Position numbers and translations under genes: made by a program
The notes under the pieces: generated by a model
The model's database searches: none
Told to the model about the DNA's origin: nothing
The model's input: only the letters and a program-made list of their open reading frames with translations
Shown here: piece by piece, positions 23,648-35,518 of the stretch
How the letters are laid out: each line of letters starts with the position of its first letter
Numbering within the stretch: the stretch's first letter is position 1
Assembly (NCBI RefSeq): GCF_013426205.1
Contig: NC_089424.1
Span: 1,116,001 to 1,180,000 of the forward strand
Length of the DNA stretch: 64,000 nucleotides
Direction of reading: 5' to 3'
Origin: Metarhizium brunneum
Lineage: Eukaryota > Ascomycota > Sordariomycetes > Hypocreales > Clavicipitaceae

Positions 23648-24747
23648 TGTATAGCAATGGGGCAAGAGTAAGATTCCAGGGTAGAAATAGATGAAGATGC
23701 GAATCTCGCCGGTTCCGAGGCCCTATTTATGTTTAGGACTTGGATTAAAAATGGGAAATGAGGCGCGGGGGTAGTCACATTCAGAAGGAGAATCGGTTGC
23801 AAGTCCCATGCTTCATTGTCCGCTGTACTCCTCTTTCTACAAAGCGCCCTTTTGGTTCGCCGGTTTCCAGCTAGAATATGAAACCGGGGCGCAACGTCGC
23901 CAGTGCGAATACTTGACTATTCGGTAAGGCAACAGCCATACAAATTACGCGGTGATGTCTACATTCTTCATAGGATACTGTCTAGGACTGGACTGAAGCA
24001 TGTTGGGCACAACATGTTATCGGCAATTCGAGGAAACTAGTTAGCCTCATTTATAACTCATTCTAAAATAATAGGAGTAAACTCTCATTGGAATAGACTG
24101 GAATAGTTTTATCACGTCGGTCACGAAAGAAATTTGGCCCCTACCCTAGGCCAGTAGAATCGAGAATACTGTACTGATGCTCTGGACTCGCACTTCGCAG
24201 GTAATATGAACAAATTGTCGTTTTGGAGTCTAAATCTTCCTACGGTTGACATTTCGATGTTGGCTGAGTCTGTGCAAGAGTTATACATGAGATATGAGAA
24301 TAGCGGTACTGCATCGTGTCCTTAATGAGGCGAAACAGAGTTTCATCCGCCTATGTGGTTGTTGTCAAAATTTTGTACTTTACAATTAGAAGATGAAATC
24401 CAAAAGGCACATTCAGATAGACGCACTTAAAGATGGGGTAAATTCTTTGACCAAAAACCGGGGAATTGTTCAGTTCACCCAAACTTCCGAATCATGAATG
24501 TACTGTGGCGTTGCAGCCACTGGAACAGAAAGGGGATAAAGGGGATTAGACGAATTAGCCCAGTAGAAAGTCGGTAAACCGGGTCATGACGATTTCTTGT
24601 TCTTCCAGTCTTTTCTATTCGTCTGTTACTCTTCTATGCTGAACAAGTAGGATGTAAGGTCACAAAGGTGAAGCGGAAAACTCCTCCAAGTTCAACCCCC
24701 TATGTTCCCATTCGCAACCAAAAATGAGCAATTGGCAGTCCAGTAGC
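23648..24747. other. Intergenic between TauD-type and LolT-like genes
   Basis: 1.1 kb, AT-rich. No frame with family motifs. Contains the promoter of the TauD-type gene. Confidence 0.55.
23724..23731 (-). promoter_or_regulatory. TATA-like box of the TauD-type gene
   Basis: CATAAATA on the minus strand, about 77 nt upstream of the ATG at 23647. Confidence 0.4.
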
Positions 24748-26185
24748 TCATTGTTTTAAGGCATGTACTACCTGGTCGAGCTTTTTTGTGAATATCTTCA
24801 TCTCGTCCAAGGTGTTGTAATGGGTCAAGCTTGTGCGAATGATACCGTCATCTGCCAGTCCCAGAATATCATGGACTGTACGGGGAGACCAACAGTCACC
24901 AGTAAGTAGCCGACAGTTTGATTTTTCGTGAATCTCGTTCGCGACCTTGTCAGAAGTGAGCCCGTTCACAGAAAAGCTGATCAAGGCAACACGGGTTTTT
25001 GGATCCGATGTTCGCGACCCATATACAGTGTAAAGATCCGGGTTGGCCGTCAAATAATCCAGAAGATATCTTGTAATCACTTCCTCGTAGGCAATTATAG
25101 AATCCCAGCCAACCTCATCGACGAGGTAATTGATAATGGGGACCAGAGCATGTTCGAGCTCAATGCAGCTGTTGCCAAGGCCCAGCTTCACGGCTAAAGA
25201 GGACGAATCCAGGAAGTAGTGGTTGAGACTCGTCAAGTAGCGCTGCTGAACATTCCGTCTGGCATAGATCTGAGCAATATGGGGGCCAAAAACCTTATAC
25301 CAGCTAAAAACGTAGAAGTCGACATTCAATTTCCTAACGTCGATAGGGCGATGGGGAGCCCAGGCTACTCCGTCCACACATATTAAAGCCCCAGGGACGG
25401 TATGAACGAGCTCCGCAATCTCTTGAATGGGTTCAATAGTTCCGGTAATATTTGACACATGCCCACAACATACAAGTCGCGTCTTTGATGACAAAAGTGG
25501 TCGGAGCGATTCTAGCGTAAGCTTCGGGTCTCTGTTGTTGCCCATTCCCCCAGCCGGCACCCACCACTTGATGGATATACCCAAGCTCTTTGCTAAGGCA
25601 ACCCACGCGGTTATGCCGGCTTCGTGGCAAAGAACGGATACAATAATTTCAGAATCCGCATTGAGATTTGGACGAAGAGAATTGGTCAGAGTTCGTAGTA
25701 GCCCGGTAGTAGAAGGCCCAAAGGCTTTGTTTTCAAGTCTCATTAGCAAAACTCACCAATAGCACATGAATCATATGACGTCAAATGAATATCGCAAGTA
25801 TACCTTTAGCAAACTATACGAAATAGTGTCCGCGACCGGGTATATCTTACCAATTTCGTCAGGGTCGGCATTCATGAATGACGCAAGCTTCACGTATTGG
25901 GCCGCACGCTCTCGAACGTCAATGCGGCTTTTTGAGTCCAGTCCTCGCAAATTCATGTGGGGAGAGGACATTGTCCGGGTGATACTGCGTAGGCCATATT
26001 CTTAATTGACAGTCTTCTACCGCAGCATTATATAGCGCCATGTATCGAACTCACCTCTCCATGACACCTTTATGAACCAAAGCACCAGAGCCATTGTTCA
26101 GGCAGATCAACCCTTTATTGAGACCCGGAAATTGTTTTCGAACAGTCTCAATGACAAGATTGGGGAGGCGCGTGCGAATATTCAT
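24748..26185 (-). CDS. LolT-like class V PLP enzyme (isopenicillin N epimerase/cysteine desulfurase family)
   Basis: Three exons (26185-26055, 25984-25851, 25724-24748; introns 70 and 126 nt) give 413 aa. The N-terminus reads VRKQFPGL..LNNGSGALVHKGV, followed by ADPDEIAFGPSTTGLLRTL across the second splice, CHEAGITAW, SNITGTIEPI, CVDGVAWAPHRPIDV (Asp to the PLP nitrogen) and FSWYKVFGPHIAQIY with the Schiff-base Lys at residue 232. These are class V aminotransferase-fold signatures. The WYKVFGPH form matches LolT of the loline alkaloid pathway, a PLP enzyme associated with closing the pyrrolizidine ring by Mannich-type chemistry. It is also close to enzymes annotated as isopenicillin N epimerase. 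Inference: it forms a ring in, or beta/gamma-modifies, an amino-acid building block, consistent with an ornithine aminotransferase in the same cluster. Confidence 0.88.
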
Positions 26186-27069
26186 TGGTGGAGTACGTTG
26201 ACAAGGAACAAAGTTGACAGGACAAGTAGTGCGGCAAGAGGCTAGAAGTTGGATTTGTGGTGGGTTTGTGTTTTGGCCTTTGTGTTAAAAAGCTCAATAA
26301 GAAGTAAATGAGGTTTTCAAGTAAGACGCAGGTGGTTTAATGTTCAAAATCCAGCCAAGCCGCTCGTTTTACCGTCCACCCCTTGAAGGCAACACCCCTG
26401 CCCAAAGGCATCGAACATGACGGCGAGATGCATCCTACAGAGTATAAGAAGACCGATTCTTATCTGGTGAACTTTTGTCATAAAGTGATTTAATCGCGTC
26501 TTTGTCACTTCGTTCCCTCGGCTGACTTAGAAATGGCAGAATGGCAAGAACGGTCATGATGCCACCGGTGGCAAGCAGTTACGCAAACGCCAGCCGGTGA
26601 CGAAGTAACATCGTCACCAAGCTATCCGCGCCATGTGCCGCCGCTCATCGCCGCTTCAGCAGATCTGGGCCGTTGTAACCCCAGGCTTGCCGGCTAAGCG
26701 GGATTTTGATTCCGGTGACATTGGATGGACGGGAGACGTGTGACGTGGGACGGAAGCTGGGGCTCCACAAGTTCCTGAAATTGCGAGATATTCATGCCTA
26801 AGTGGGTCCGAGCCGTGGTAGCGATCGTGAGTGAGCCGTGATGAACCAAGACCGACATTTGGATCCGACGTTGTGGCTGGCTGAGACATGCCGCAGGCAG
26901 CCCATGATATCTTCAAGGGCATTCAAGGCCTGTACCCCAGACTTGGCACACTGTTCCCCGTACCGTTCCCCGAGGGTTTTTAGCACTAGGAAATCCGAGT
27001 CATGTTCATCGTTGAGTCTGACCGCGTCCAGACCGGACTCCTCTTTCCTCAAGTCCAGCTTCCTCCTGG
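26186..27069. promoter_or_regulatory. Divergent intergenic region, LolT-like gene / hypothetical gene
   Basis: 0.88 kb with no supportable gene; upstream region of both neighbours. Confidence 0.5.
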
Positions 27070-28753
27070 ATGCGCATGGAGCCGAAGTCGACGCCGGAGC
27101 TACGAGACTTGCTTGCCCAGCTCGCTCAGTTCTTGAGGGCGAATGAGTCGAGAATCTCAGCGGAGCAGGTGTCGAAATGTTTGCAGCATCTGTCGGCCAT
27201 GGAGCTGTCGGCCCTGAATCGTCTGTTTTGTTTATTGTATCAAACAAAGGTTGGTGGGCTCATGCAGAAATCTGAAATTGTGGCCTCGGACCCTGTGATC
27301 TGATCTTGGCAAGAAGAGGGGCGCACCTTCCCGCCCAGATGCGAGTGGGACCTCGAGCCCACCATCAGTCGCACCTCTCAACAACACCAACACCAACAAC
27401 AATAACAATCTTGACGCCAACAGACCCAGGCCATCTAGGCTAGGAGACGCACCCTCGGCGGCTGGGAACGTTCGTCAGGGTGACAGCTGTGCAAGGTCAC
27501 CGTCGTCCACAGACCGACCTCGCAACACCCGTCATTCTGACGGACACCACCAGCCTTCTCCTAGCCCAGACGCCTCACACCAAGCCGAAACGACGACTCT
27601 CCATGCCGGGGCCGATGGCGACACCTTTGTCAGAACGGACTTGGCCACCTGCAACGAAATAAAATTTGCAGCGAGCACCAAACAACTATTGGAGAACTGT
27701 AGAACGGATCGCGGGGAGTTCCTGCGGGCAATCAGGGAAGCTAAAGCAGCTCTCCCAACCGGGCATGGATGGGAAGCCGCCATAGCCACCAAGAAAGAAA
27801 ATGCTGACATTCGCGATATGATGAGGATTTACCATAGGTTCGAATGCCACAATATTTACTCGCATGTTGTCGAGGCAGGATTCCATACCGGCACTCATTG
27901 GATCCGGGAAATGCGAACTGTGCTGGTTAATAAGCTTTGCAAGGACTTCCCAGAGCGCTTCCAGAACCAAAAGACGGCCAACAAATGTTTGAACTGGGTT
28001 GACCAGGGCTGTAGGTATCGTGAATGGACTGACCTGCTCAGCGAAACATCAGATCTTGGATATCTTCTCGCGCTGCCTGCAGATGTGCCGCACTCAGCGT
28101 ATGCCTTCTTCCAACCACACCCACCTCAACGGGCAACCCTGGCTCACAAACATCTTACAGGTACACATCCAGATGTACCAAGGAGCAAATGACTGCGGCT
28201 GCTCTCAGGTTCAAAAGTTTGGGCATCGATAAGCTGGTGGAGGATTTGGAACTTTCGGAACTGGGCAACCATATCTCAGCAAAATTGAGGGAAATGACGG
28301 GCAAGAAGCGCAAGGATGCTGACGGTAGGCTCTCTTCGAGTGCCCTCGTTTCACATCAATCGCAATGCTTATATATGCGAATCAGAAGAGCTGAACCAGA
28401 ACTCCCGCAAATCACCGCGATTAACGCCATCCTCGGGCGCGGGCGAATTGGGCCTCGTTCAACCGGCTGGCCAGTTGACTACGCCGCCCGAATCAATGCC
28501 AGCTGGTACTGAGACTATGCCACGGGTGATTTTTCAGTTCACTAACACATCAATAGGTATTGGCGACCTCTTTGGTCACCCTACTCACTGTGTGATGCCA
28601 CCTTTGGCGCAAGAATATTCCGGTCATCAGGAACGGGACCGAGAACATCATAACACGATCGGAACAATGGTGGATAGCTTTTTAGCCCCATATGACCCTT
28701 TCAACAACTGTACGGTCACACTTGACCCATCAACAGAAAGTAGCGCACGCTAA
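27070..28753 (+). CDS. Hypothetical protein with Asn-rich linker (multi-exon)
   Basis: I do not recognise a family. A four-exon model fits: 27070-27248, then re-entry at about 27312 (GTTGGT..CAAG), a second intron from about 28099 to the acceptor TTACAG before 28161, and a third from about 28331 (GTAGGC..TCAG) to about 28391. The product is roughly 500 aa. It has a helical N-terminus (STPELRDLLAQLAQFLRA), a low-complexity Asn/Ser/Pro linker (about residues 65-145), a compact central region (ASTKQLLENC, MMRIYHRFECHNIYSHVVEAGF, WVDQGCRYREWTDLLSE), a helical segment SLGIDKLVEDLELSEL and a polar tail. No signal peptide, membrane segment or catalytic motif. It sits between PLP-enzyme and dioxygenase genes, but nothing in it suggests a biosynthetic role. 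Exon borders are approximate. Confidence 0.6.
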
Positions 28754-29284
28754 CTCTGATTAGTTGACATGAGCTTACAGGCGTATTCAGAGGTTTTCTT
28801 GAGTCAGTTTTCCGTTGTTTCGTCGTCAACCGATAAGTAGCATTAGCATCCAAACTATACGGAAAAGTTTTATTGCAAATTCCAATGAGTACTCACATCC
28901 ATTAAATACCGGGTTTGTCCCCTCACCGTAACGGAAATTTACTTCATGGACCATGCGCTTTTGAGAGAAAAATGTCCCGTTGTCACCCTGGTCCCACCAT
29001 GCCATGTGCCATCACGATCTCAATTCTGGAGCCATACCAGTGTCAAACCTGGAATCTCGGCAGCATGTGCGTCTGATTTCACATGTCTATTCAATACAAT
29101 TACAGGACGTCATTATCAGTGGCAAATGTCCCTTTGTTGCAGGACTTCACGTGACGATGCGTAAGTATTCAAGGGCATGAGACGCTATTCGAATGGAGAC
29201 CCAAAATTAAAGTGCTGATTATTATTGATATTAAAGCCAAGAAACACTAACAAGCAAAGATAACTGACAAGTCTTCGCCAACAG
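28754..29284. other. Intergenic, convergent gene ends
   Basis: 0.53 kb, AT-rich, no gene seen. Confidence 0.6.
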
Positions 29285-30456
29285 TCACTGGTCAGTGGAG
29301 CCAAGATACTCGTTGCGTCCCGTCAGCATGGCACCATGCTGCTTGGCATCCAGGCTCGCTTCTCTGAACAGGGCGTATTTTTGATTATGCCACTCCACAC
29401 TGTTCATCTGCTTTCCGTCATGGGTAGTAAACTTGGCATCGAATTCTGGCCGCAAGAAATAAATCACGGAGAACTTGTCCTGACCTGTTGAGTCGGGTGG
29501 AGGTACCACGCGGTGAAGAGATGAGGCCAATACACCATTGGAAAGAAAACGCAACGAGTCTCCGACATTCACAACGGCGTGTCCAGCTCGGGGTGGAATA
29601 AATGACCACTCCCTATCTCCGGGCAGCATAGCCTGCAAGCCATCCGACTGGGAGAAAACAACCGTTAAAGTTCCCATATCAGTATGTGCCATGTTCCCGA
29701 TCTGGTCATGACTGCTTCCCCAAGCTAGGTACTGCAACATAGCCATGTTTGCAGACGATGGCTTATCCTTCCGGTGACAGTCCTTCAAGTCATACGGAAG
29801 CTCCAGCGCTTTAGACAGATTTGACAGGATGCAATCAGTATACTGATGAACCTCGCTCATGAATGTCTCGAATAGGGACAAGTTTTCATCAATGGCTGGA
29901 GGAGCATTGATGGTATCCTCCCCAAAGATTCCATTGTTGTGGATCTACAGGTATCGAATCAGTTCGATTCGGACACGTTTAGAACATGATGAAGCAATCA
30001 CCTCATTGCCATCCTGCCGTCAATGTGGGAAGAGTGGGAACATACCGAGAAGCTCTCATAACCGTCTTTCTTCCCGGCAAATGGCCCAACGGAGCACCCG
30101 ACTGTTTTGTAGCTAAAGCGTAAAACTTTAGCTTCATAGTTCTGGCAAACGTGTCATCCGAGTCAGGCAGAGCAAAACAAAACATACCCGAAAAGTCTTG
30201 ATGGTAGATATTTCTCGGTGCTATATTGTTCTTTCTCTTCTAGTGGCAGCTTGAAAACTGACTTGCCAATAGCAGCGAGGTCGTCGACAAGCTTCAAGAT
30301 GTCACATGTGGACTCGTGACGGAAATCAAGGTAAAAGAATCCATTTTCTTTGCAAGCGGAAACAAGGTCGTTCACAACATCGTCGTTCCCGGCAAGAAGT
30401 CCCGCCAGCGAGATCGATTTCAGATCTGCCTGTTTGGACGATTCGACGGATCCCAT
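29285..30456 (-). CDS. Isopenicillin-N-synthase-like Fe(II)/2-oxoglutarate dioxygenase
   Basis: Three exons (30456-30188, 30112-30046, 29944-29285; introns 75 and 101 nt) give 331 aa. The N-terminal DIOX_N region includes ISLAGLL and ACKENGFFYLDFRHE. The catalytic half reads GNMAHTDMGTLTVVFSQSDGLQ (His195, Asp197 of the iron triad) and SSLHRVVPPP (His256). Where most relatives carry RxS to hold the 2-oxoglutarate carboxylate, this protein has KFS (Lys269, Ser271) in GQDKFSVIYFLRPEF. The family covers fungal hydroxylases, desaturases and ring-forming enzymes, including the loline ether-bridge enzyme LolO. A role in oxidative tailoring or cyclisation of the cluster product is likely; the precise reaction is unknown. 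The start is the ATG of MGSVESSKQ; the upstream extension begins with TTG. Divergent from the aldolase gene. Confidence 0.9.
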
Positions 30457-31537
30457 GTTTAAGAAGTGGGTTGTCAAAGTATAGTTTGGCGTTTAGTTTG
30501 TATCCTTGAAGAAAATATGTCCGTTCAAATGCCTTGAATTATTTAGTCCTCGTGCTTCTCTTAATAACGGGCCAGGTATGGGAGGCGACACTAGGCCACA
30601 TATAACCTTTCGACGTCCTCCAAGAGCCAAGCAGACATCGTCCTCAGTGACGACAACCAGCAAACTTGCAGCCCCCTCCCGCCGTCCATTACTTTCCGTG
30701 TACTGCTCGCTTATTCCGGCTTACATGTGCCCGTAGGAAGGACTGTGACATCTGTTTGTCCTGGCCAGGCTTACATGTGCCCGTAGGAAGGACTGTGACA
30801 TCTGTTTGTCCTGGCCATTGAGAAAGCTGACATGGGGTTGGTCATAAGAGTGTGGATAGGCGTGAGGGGGTACTGCAAAGCCGTCTGCTACTAGAAAGTG
30901 ACAGAAATTCTCCCGGCTGGGGCAAGACATGGCTCCCTAGAGTGTGTTCAACCAGATACCCGGCGCTATTTTGGAAAAATTATGCCTTGGTCGTCCGTGA
31001 CTTTCCGTGTCAGAGGTACAAGGCGAGCTACACCATCCTTTGCTTCAATTGACTTGGCTTTCTTCAGTAAGTTCCTTCTGTGATAGGAATGAGTGGATCT
31101 TGAAATAAAAGTCGTCGACTGATCCAAGCTGTCATCACTGCTCAGAAATACTTGAGCTTAGTACCCAAGCCGCAACAGATGAAAAGCAAAGGAGCGGAAG
31201 GCCGGTGAATCGGGGCATGCGGCAAGGCGAGTCACAGCGAGCACACTCGGCAAATGAATATAGAAGTACCCCACGAAGCATCTTGAATGGTATGAAAGAC
31301 TCATTCAGATCCAGGATTTTTCTTGTTTCTTTACAACCTCTTTGCAAGATGGGGGCCCAGGGATGGCAGAGGCGGCATGCCCGTACATGATACCATGTAC
31401 AGCCCAATCGACACATAAATGAGGGCGTGTGCGCATCCTTTTTACTCAGTTGCTAACGTGTAACCAGATTCGTTAAGCATTGACTCTACTGGTCTAAACA
31501 CTCCCGCCAACCATCACAATCTCCGACGACGCACACA
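30457..31537. promoter_or_regulatory. Divergent promoter region, dioxygenase / aldolase
   Basis: 1.08 kb, no gene supported. It includes an exact 50-bp tandem duplication (30718-30817). Confidence 0.5.
30718..30817. repeat. Exact 50-bp tandem duplication
   Basis: Two head-to-tail identical units, 30718-30767 and 30768-30817, each starting GGCTTACATGTGCCCGTAGG and ending GTCCTGGCCA. It sits inside the divergent promoter, about 260-360 nt upstream of the dioxygenase start. The exact identity implies a recent duplication or an assembly artefact. Confidence 0.95.
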
Positions 31538-32655
31538 ATGCACGAGAAAGGGAAAATGCTCGACACAAATCACTACAACGCCTTAAGCTTGGCTCAGCCC
31601 ACGAATTTCAAGTCCATGTTGCACTCGGGCAAGCTACTCTGGGGCACGGGATGCCGAATCCCCCACGAGGAAGCGGCACGGATAGTTGCCTCGACGCCGT
31701 ATCATTTCTGCTTCATAGACGCGGTACGCTCACCACGGCCACGCGCGCCGTCCTAGTTGCCATCTGACGAATGTGTACACGCACAGGAACACACGCCCCT
31801 GAACGCAACGCTGCTGGTCAGCCTTGTTCGCACGATTCAATATCACTCCAACGGCTCCATGGTGCCATTTGTCCGGATCCCAGGCTGCTCGCCCGAGCTG
31901 GTCAATTATGCGCTGAATGCCGGCGCGGGGGGCGTCATGATGCCTCACATCCAGAACGCCAAACAGGCAGAGGACCTGGTCCGGTTGGCTCGGTTTCCGC
32001 CCATGGGAGACCGGAGCTTCCCTCCCGCGGCGCTGATCAACAAGAAGCAGCAGAGGACGCCGGAGTCCCAGACGGTCTACGACGTGTGGAACAGCCATGC
32101 CGCTGTCATCTGTCAGATAGAAGATCTGCAGGGCCTGGACAATATTGAAGAGATTTGCGGGGTTCCAGGAGGTGCGTTTCAGTCGTACATGCCGTTGTTC
32201 GTGTCTGCCATGTATGTATGTGCTGATACTGCTTGCCTGTAGTTGACGGCCTTTTCATTGGGACCGGCGATTTGCGCATGTGTATGGGATTGGCTGTGGG
32301 CAGTCTCGATGGTGATGAACCCGTGTTTGTCTCTGCGCTCCGGAGGATCCGGGACGCCGCAAAGGCCAATGATCTTCCCATCATGGGTTTTGGCATCTCC
32401 CCTTGTACCCTAGAGCGTAGGATTGACATGGGCTGGAATGCGTTCATCATACATGGCGACATTGATGCCATATGCACCTCGGCCATCCGGTCATTGGATA
32501 CTTACAGTGATGCTGCCGATCGCCATTTATCCAAGATTAGTGACAAGAATGGCAATGGCTCTGCCAATGGCTTAGATGACGATTTGGGAAGCAGAACAAG
32601 AGGGGAGGGGGCCGTTGGTTCTCTGAACGGTTCCCAGTCCGTGGGACCTCAATAG
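31538..32655 (+). CDS. HpcH/HpaI-family aldolase (pyruvate-type class II)
   Basis: Three exons (31538-31723, 31787-32171, 32243-32655; introns 63 and 71 nt) give 327 aa. The motif DAEHTP spans the first splice, VPFVRIPG and GVMMPHIQNA follow, then QIEDLQGLDNI (metal-binding Glu) and DGLFIGTGDLRMCMG (metal-binding Asp). These are the TIM-barrel signatures of metal-dependent aldolases that add pyruvate or a related enolate to an aldehyde, or the reverse. The last 40 or so residues are a Gly/Asn/Ser-rich tail beyond the usual family length. In this cluster it could extend glutamate semialdehyde made by the ornithine aminotransferase, giving a longer hydroxy-oxo amino acid for a second aminotransferase. 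That route is inference. No targeting signal. Confidence 0.9.
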
Positions 32656-33578
32656 GACGGATAGACGTCAACGGCACGTACTGGGTGCCTATTCTAAAAT
32701 AGTAATTGTTGAATATTCTCGCCCATCTGACAACTGTGCTAGTTTGAAGGAGCAATAGCGGGCTGTATGGTTTGACCAGGTTGGGCACAGTCTCTCATAC
32801 GGATAAGGGACGGGGCCTTTCTAATCTTCCGGATAACTATTAACCCCTTTCGCACCCGATCCTGGCTGCAACACAACGAAGGTGCATCGCCACGGCACAC
32901 AGGGTGGTCAGGGAGATGAGTCGAGGATACAAGCTAAAAACCCAAGGCAGCGATAACCTAGATGCCTCAGTCATGTAGGTCAGGTTACACACATACGGGA
33001 CATCATGTATATATACGGGTAACAGGTTAGGACCATAAAAAACTCAAGGAAAAGTAGTAGCTGGAATTGAAGCTACTCACAAGCGCTCACTGAGACCTTG
33101 TGACACAGTCTCACCCCAAGCACCCGTATCAAACGATTATAATCGCTAGCAGATTGGCCTCGGCAATACACCATGCGCCCCAGTAAGAGTTCAGATTGGT
33201 CATTGAGAGCAAAAGTCCTCCTGCAAAGCCATGTCCTAGCCGTACAAAACTCATCACGTGTCCGGCCCGGGCCAGATATCAGAAACGGTTCTTTCAAAGC
33301 TAAACATATTACACGGTTGGGGGCCTGGGACGCAGCAACGGCCCAACATCGTTACACGAAATGATAAACTGGAAGCCTCCGGCATCGCTGATACTTTCAT
33401 GTATATAATCTAGGCCTTGGGCCCTCACACTTCTGAGACACCAAGGACTTTCGACACCCTCCGATGTTATCTTTGAATTGAGTCATTACCACTCCAAGCC
33501 CTCGCCACAGAACGCTCCCCCCCCCATACCCCTAAACTTGCAATCTCGTGTTGTGATCCCCGTATAGCGTACGAAAAC
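32656..33578 (+). promoter_or_regulatory. Upstream region of the adenylate-forming ligase gene
   Basis: 0.92 kb without a gene. TATATAA at 33402-33408 lies about 170 nt before the ATG, followed by a CT/CA-rich leader with a run of nine C near 33520. Confidence 0.5.
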
Positions 33579-35518
33579 ATGCTTCTTCCACAGACCGCGC
33601 TCCCCGACGACCCCATCTTCTCTAGACTAGTCCAACTCGCCACCCGCAGAGATGGTCAAGTTATTGTCGACGACCGCAGCCGCGGCACACAGTTTGGCTA
33701 CGGCCACATTCTCCACGGCACCGTGGACCTCGTGCAGAAGCTTCGGAGTCTTCTCAACAGGGATATCCTAGATAACCGCGGCGGGTTTTACATTGCCGTC
33801 TTGGCCCCTAACAGCTACGAATTCATTATTGCGGTCCTCGCTGTCCTAGCTCTCGGCGGTGTTGTCGTCCCCATGCGTGAGTCCGTCCCCCCCTCGCGGC
33901 AAAACGTCTCGCTGGATCGAATTGACAATCCTTGCTGCAAACAACAGCCACGGGCGCACTTGCATCCGAAGCAGCGCATATCCTGCGGCAGTGTGGTGCG
34001 TGCTGTATTCTCGTTGGGCCAGAGCAAGTCGACCTGTTGGCCCGGATCGAAGACGAGGTCAAAATACCCTCTCTCTTGGTCAGGAGCCACGTGGGCGACT
34101 CTAAATCTAAGAACCCGGTGCCGGCTACGTCCTTTGCGCTGGACCCGGCGGCCGCCGTGTCTGAAGAGTGTCCTAGCATATTGTTCTTTACTTCGGGGAC
34201 GAGCGGCCCTCCAAAGGGTGTTTTGCACGCCCGTCGGACGGTCAGCAAGTATGCTCGGCTGGAGGAAGTCGGGACGAATGAGGAGATTTGCATCATACCG
34301 AGGGGCGCGTTCTGGTCGCTGTATTTCACGAAACTGTTCCAAATGCTGCTTATAGGGGTGCGCGTCGAGATTCACAATTTCGGACGCAACTACGACCTTA
34401 TATGGGAGAAGCTCCGTGATGGAACCGCCACGCGGATTGCCTTGTCCCCTACTTTCTGGTACGGCATGATGGACTTTTTCCAGAGACACATCTCCAAGTT
34501 GCCCGAGTCTACGATCGACGAGTACGTCCGGGGGGTTCGGCAGCTTGGCGATGCGTCCGCATCGGGAGCCGTGTTGTCGAATCGCATCAAAGAGTTTTGG
34601 AAAGACATGCGTGGCGGACGGCCGCTCAAGGTGCAGTACGGGTCGACGGAATCACAGGAGATTTCCATCTGCGACGAGGGGGCCGGCATGGTAGAGGTGA
34701 GGCATCTCGCCGAATAGGCTTACGCTTTTTCTGACACGAGTGTGAGCCAGGGTGATTTGGGGGTGCCGTTTCCAAACGTGACTATCAAGTTGTCAGAGGG
34801 TGACGAAGGGGAGCTGCTTGTAAAGACTCCGGCTATGTTTCTTGGGTATACATCTCCCTCACTTTTCGTCTGACGGCATGCGCTAAACACTGCCCGTGGT
34901 CTCAGGTACTTGAACTCGTCGGACTCTACGGCGCAATGTATGGACTCGGACGGGTTTTTCAAAACTGGTGATCTGGCCATCCGCCAGAACGGCCGGTACA
35001 TCTTCAAAGGAAGGGCAAACATGGATTGTCAGCACTTGAACCCTCACTCATGCCCGTCTTGCGCGAGACGCAAAATCTAACGTTGTGCCATTGACGCAGT
35101 GTTCAAGTTTTATACGTACAAGGTCCCGCGGATGGAGGTCGAGTCCTGCCTGCTTGCGCTTCCTTATATCGAAGAGGGATACATCATGCCGGTGGCAGAT
35201 CCGCAGTGCGATACCCGGGTGGCTGCCCTTGTTCGTCTCCGAGACTGTTTCCATACAGTTGACCTGAGTACTATCAGGGGCGACCTTTCCAGAGACTTGC
35301 CTGCCTATCAACTGCCAACTGTGCTTCGGGTTTTGAGAGACGGCGAAACGGTCCCTCGGACGTGGTCAGACAAAACCGCATTGAAGCAGGCAGTGCGGAT
35401 GTTCTTCCCCCAAGACGACGAGGAACGGCTTTGTGGAGAGGCGATAGAAGTCATGGATGTGAGTGGCTTCATGAAGATGGAAACCAAGAAGCCATGGGAC
35501 CTTTCAGGAATGAGGTAG
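33579..35518 (+). CDS. Stand-alone adenylate-forming (ANL) ligase, acyl-CoA synthetase-like
   Basis: Five exons (33579-33876, 33948-34696, 34751-34845, 34906-35027, 35100-35518) give 560 aa. Motifs: VVVPMPTGAL, the phosphate loop ILFFTSGTSGPPKGVLH, VQYGSTESQEIS, GELLVKTPAM, FFKTGDLAI, YIFKGR, and the C-terminal SDKTALKQ carrying the probable catalytic Lys. No carrier protein or condensation domain is attached, so it is either a CoA ligase or a free-standing loading enzyme. Known fungal relatives include malonyl-CoA/long-chain and aryl acid ligases; the substrate cannot be assigned. Its presence in a cluster whose NRPS lacks one working adenylation domain suggests it may load T3 in trans or make an acyl-CoA for condensation. 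Several short introns of normal fungal type, all with GT..AG ends. Confidence 0.9.
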
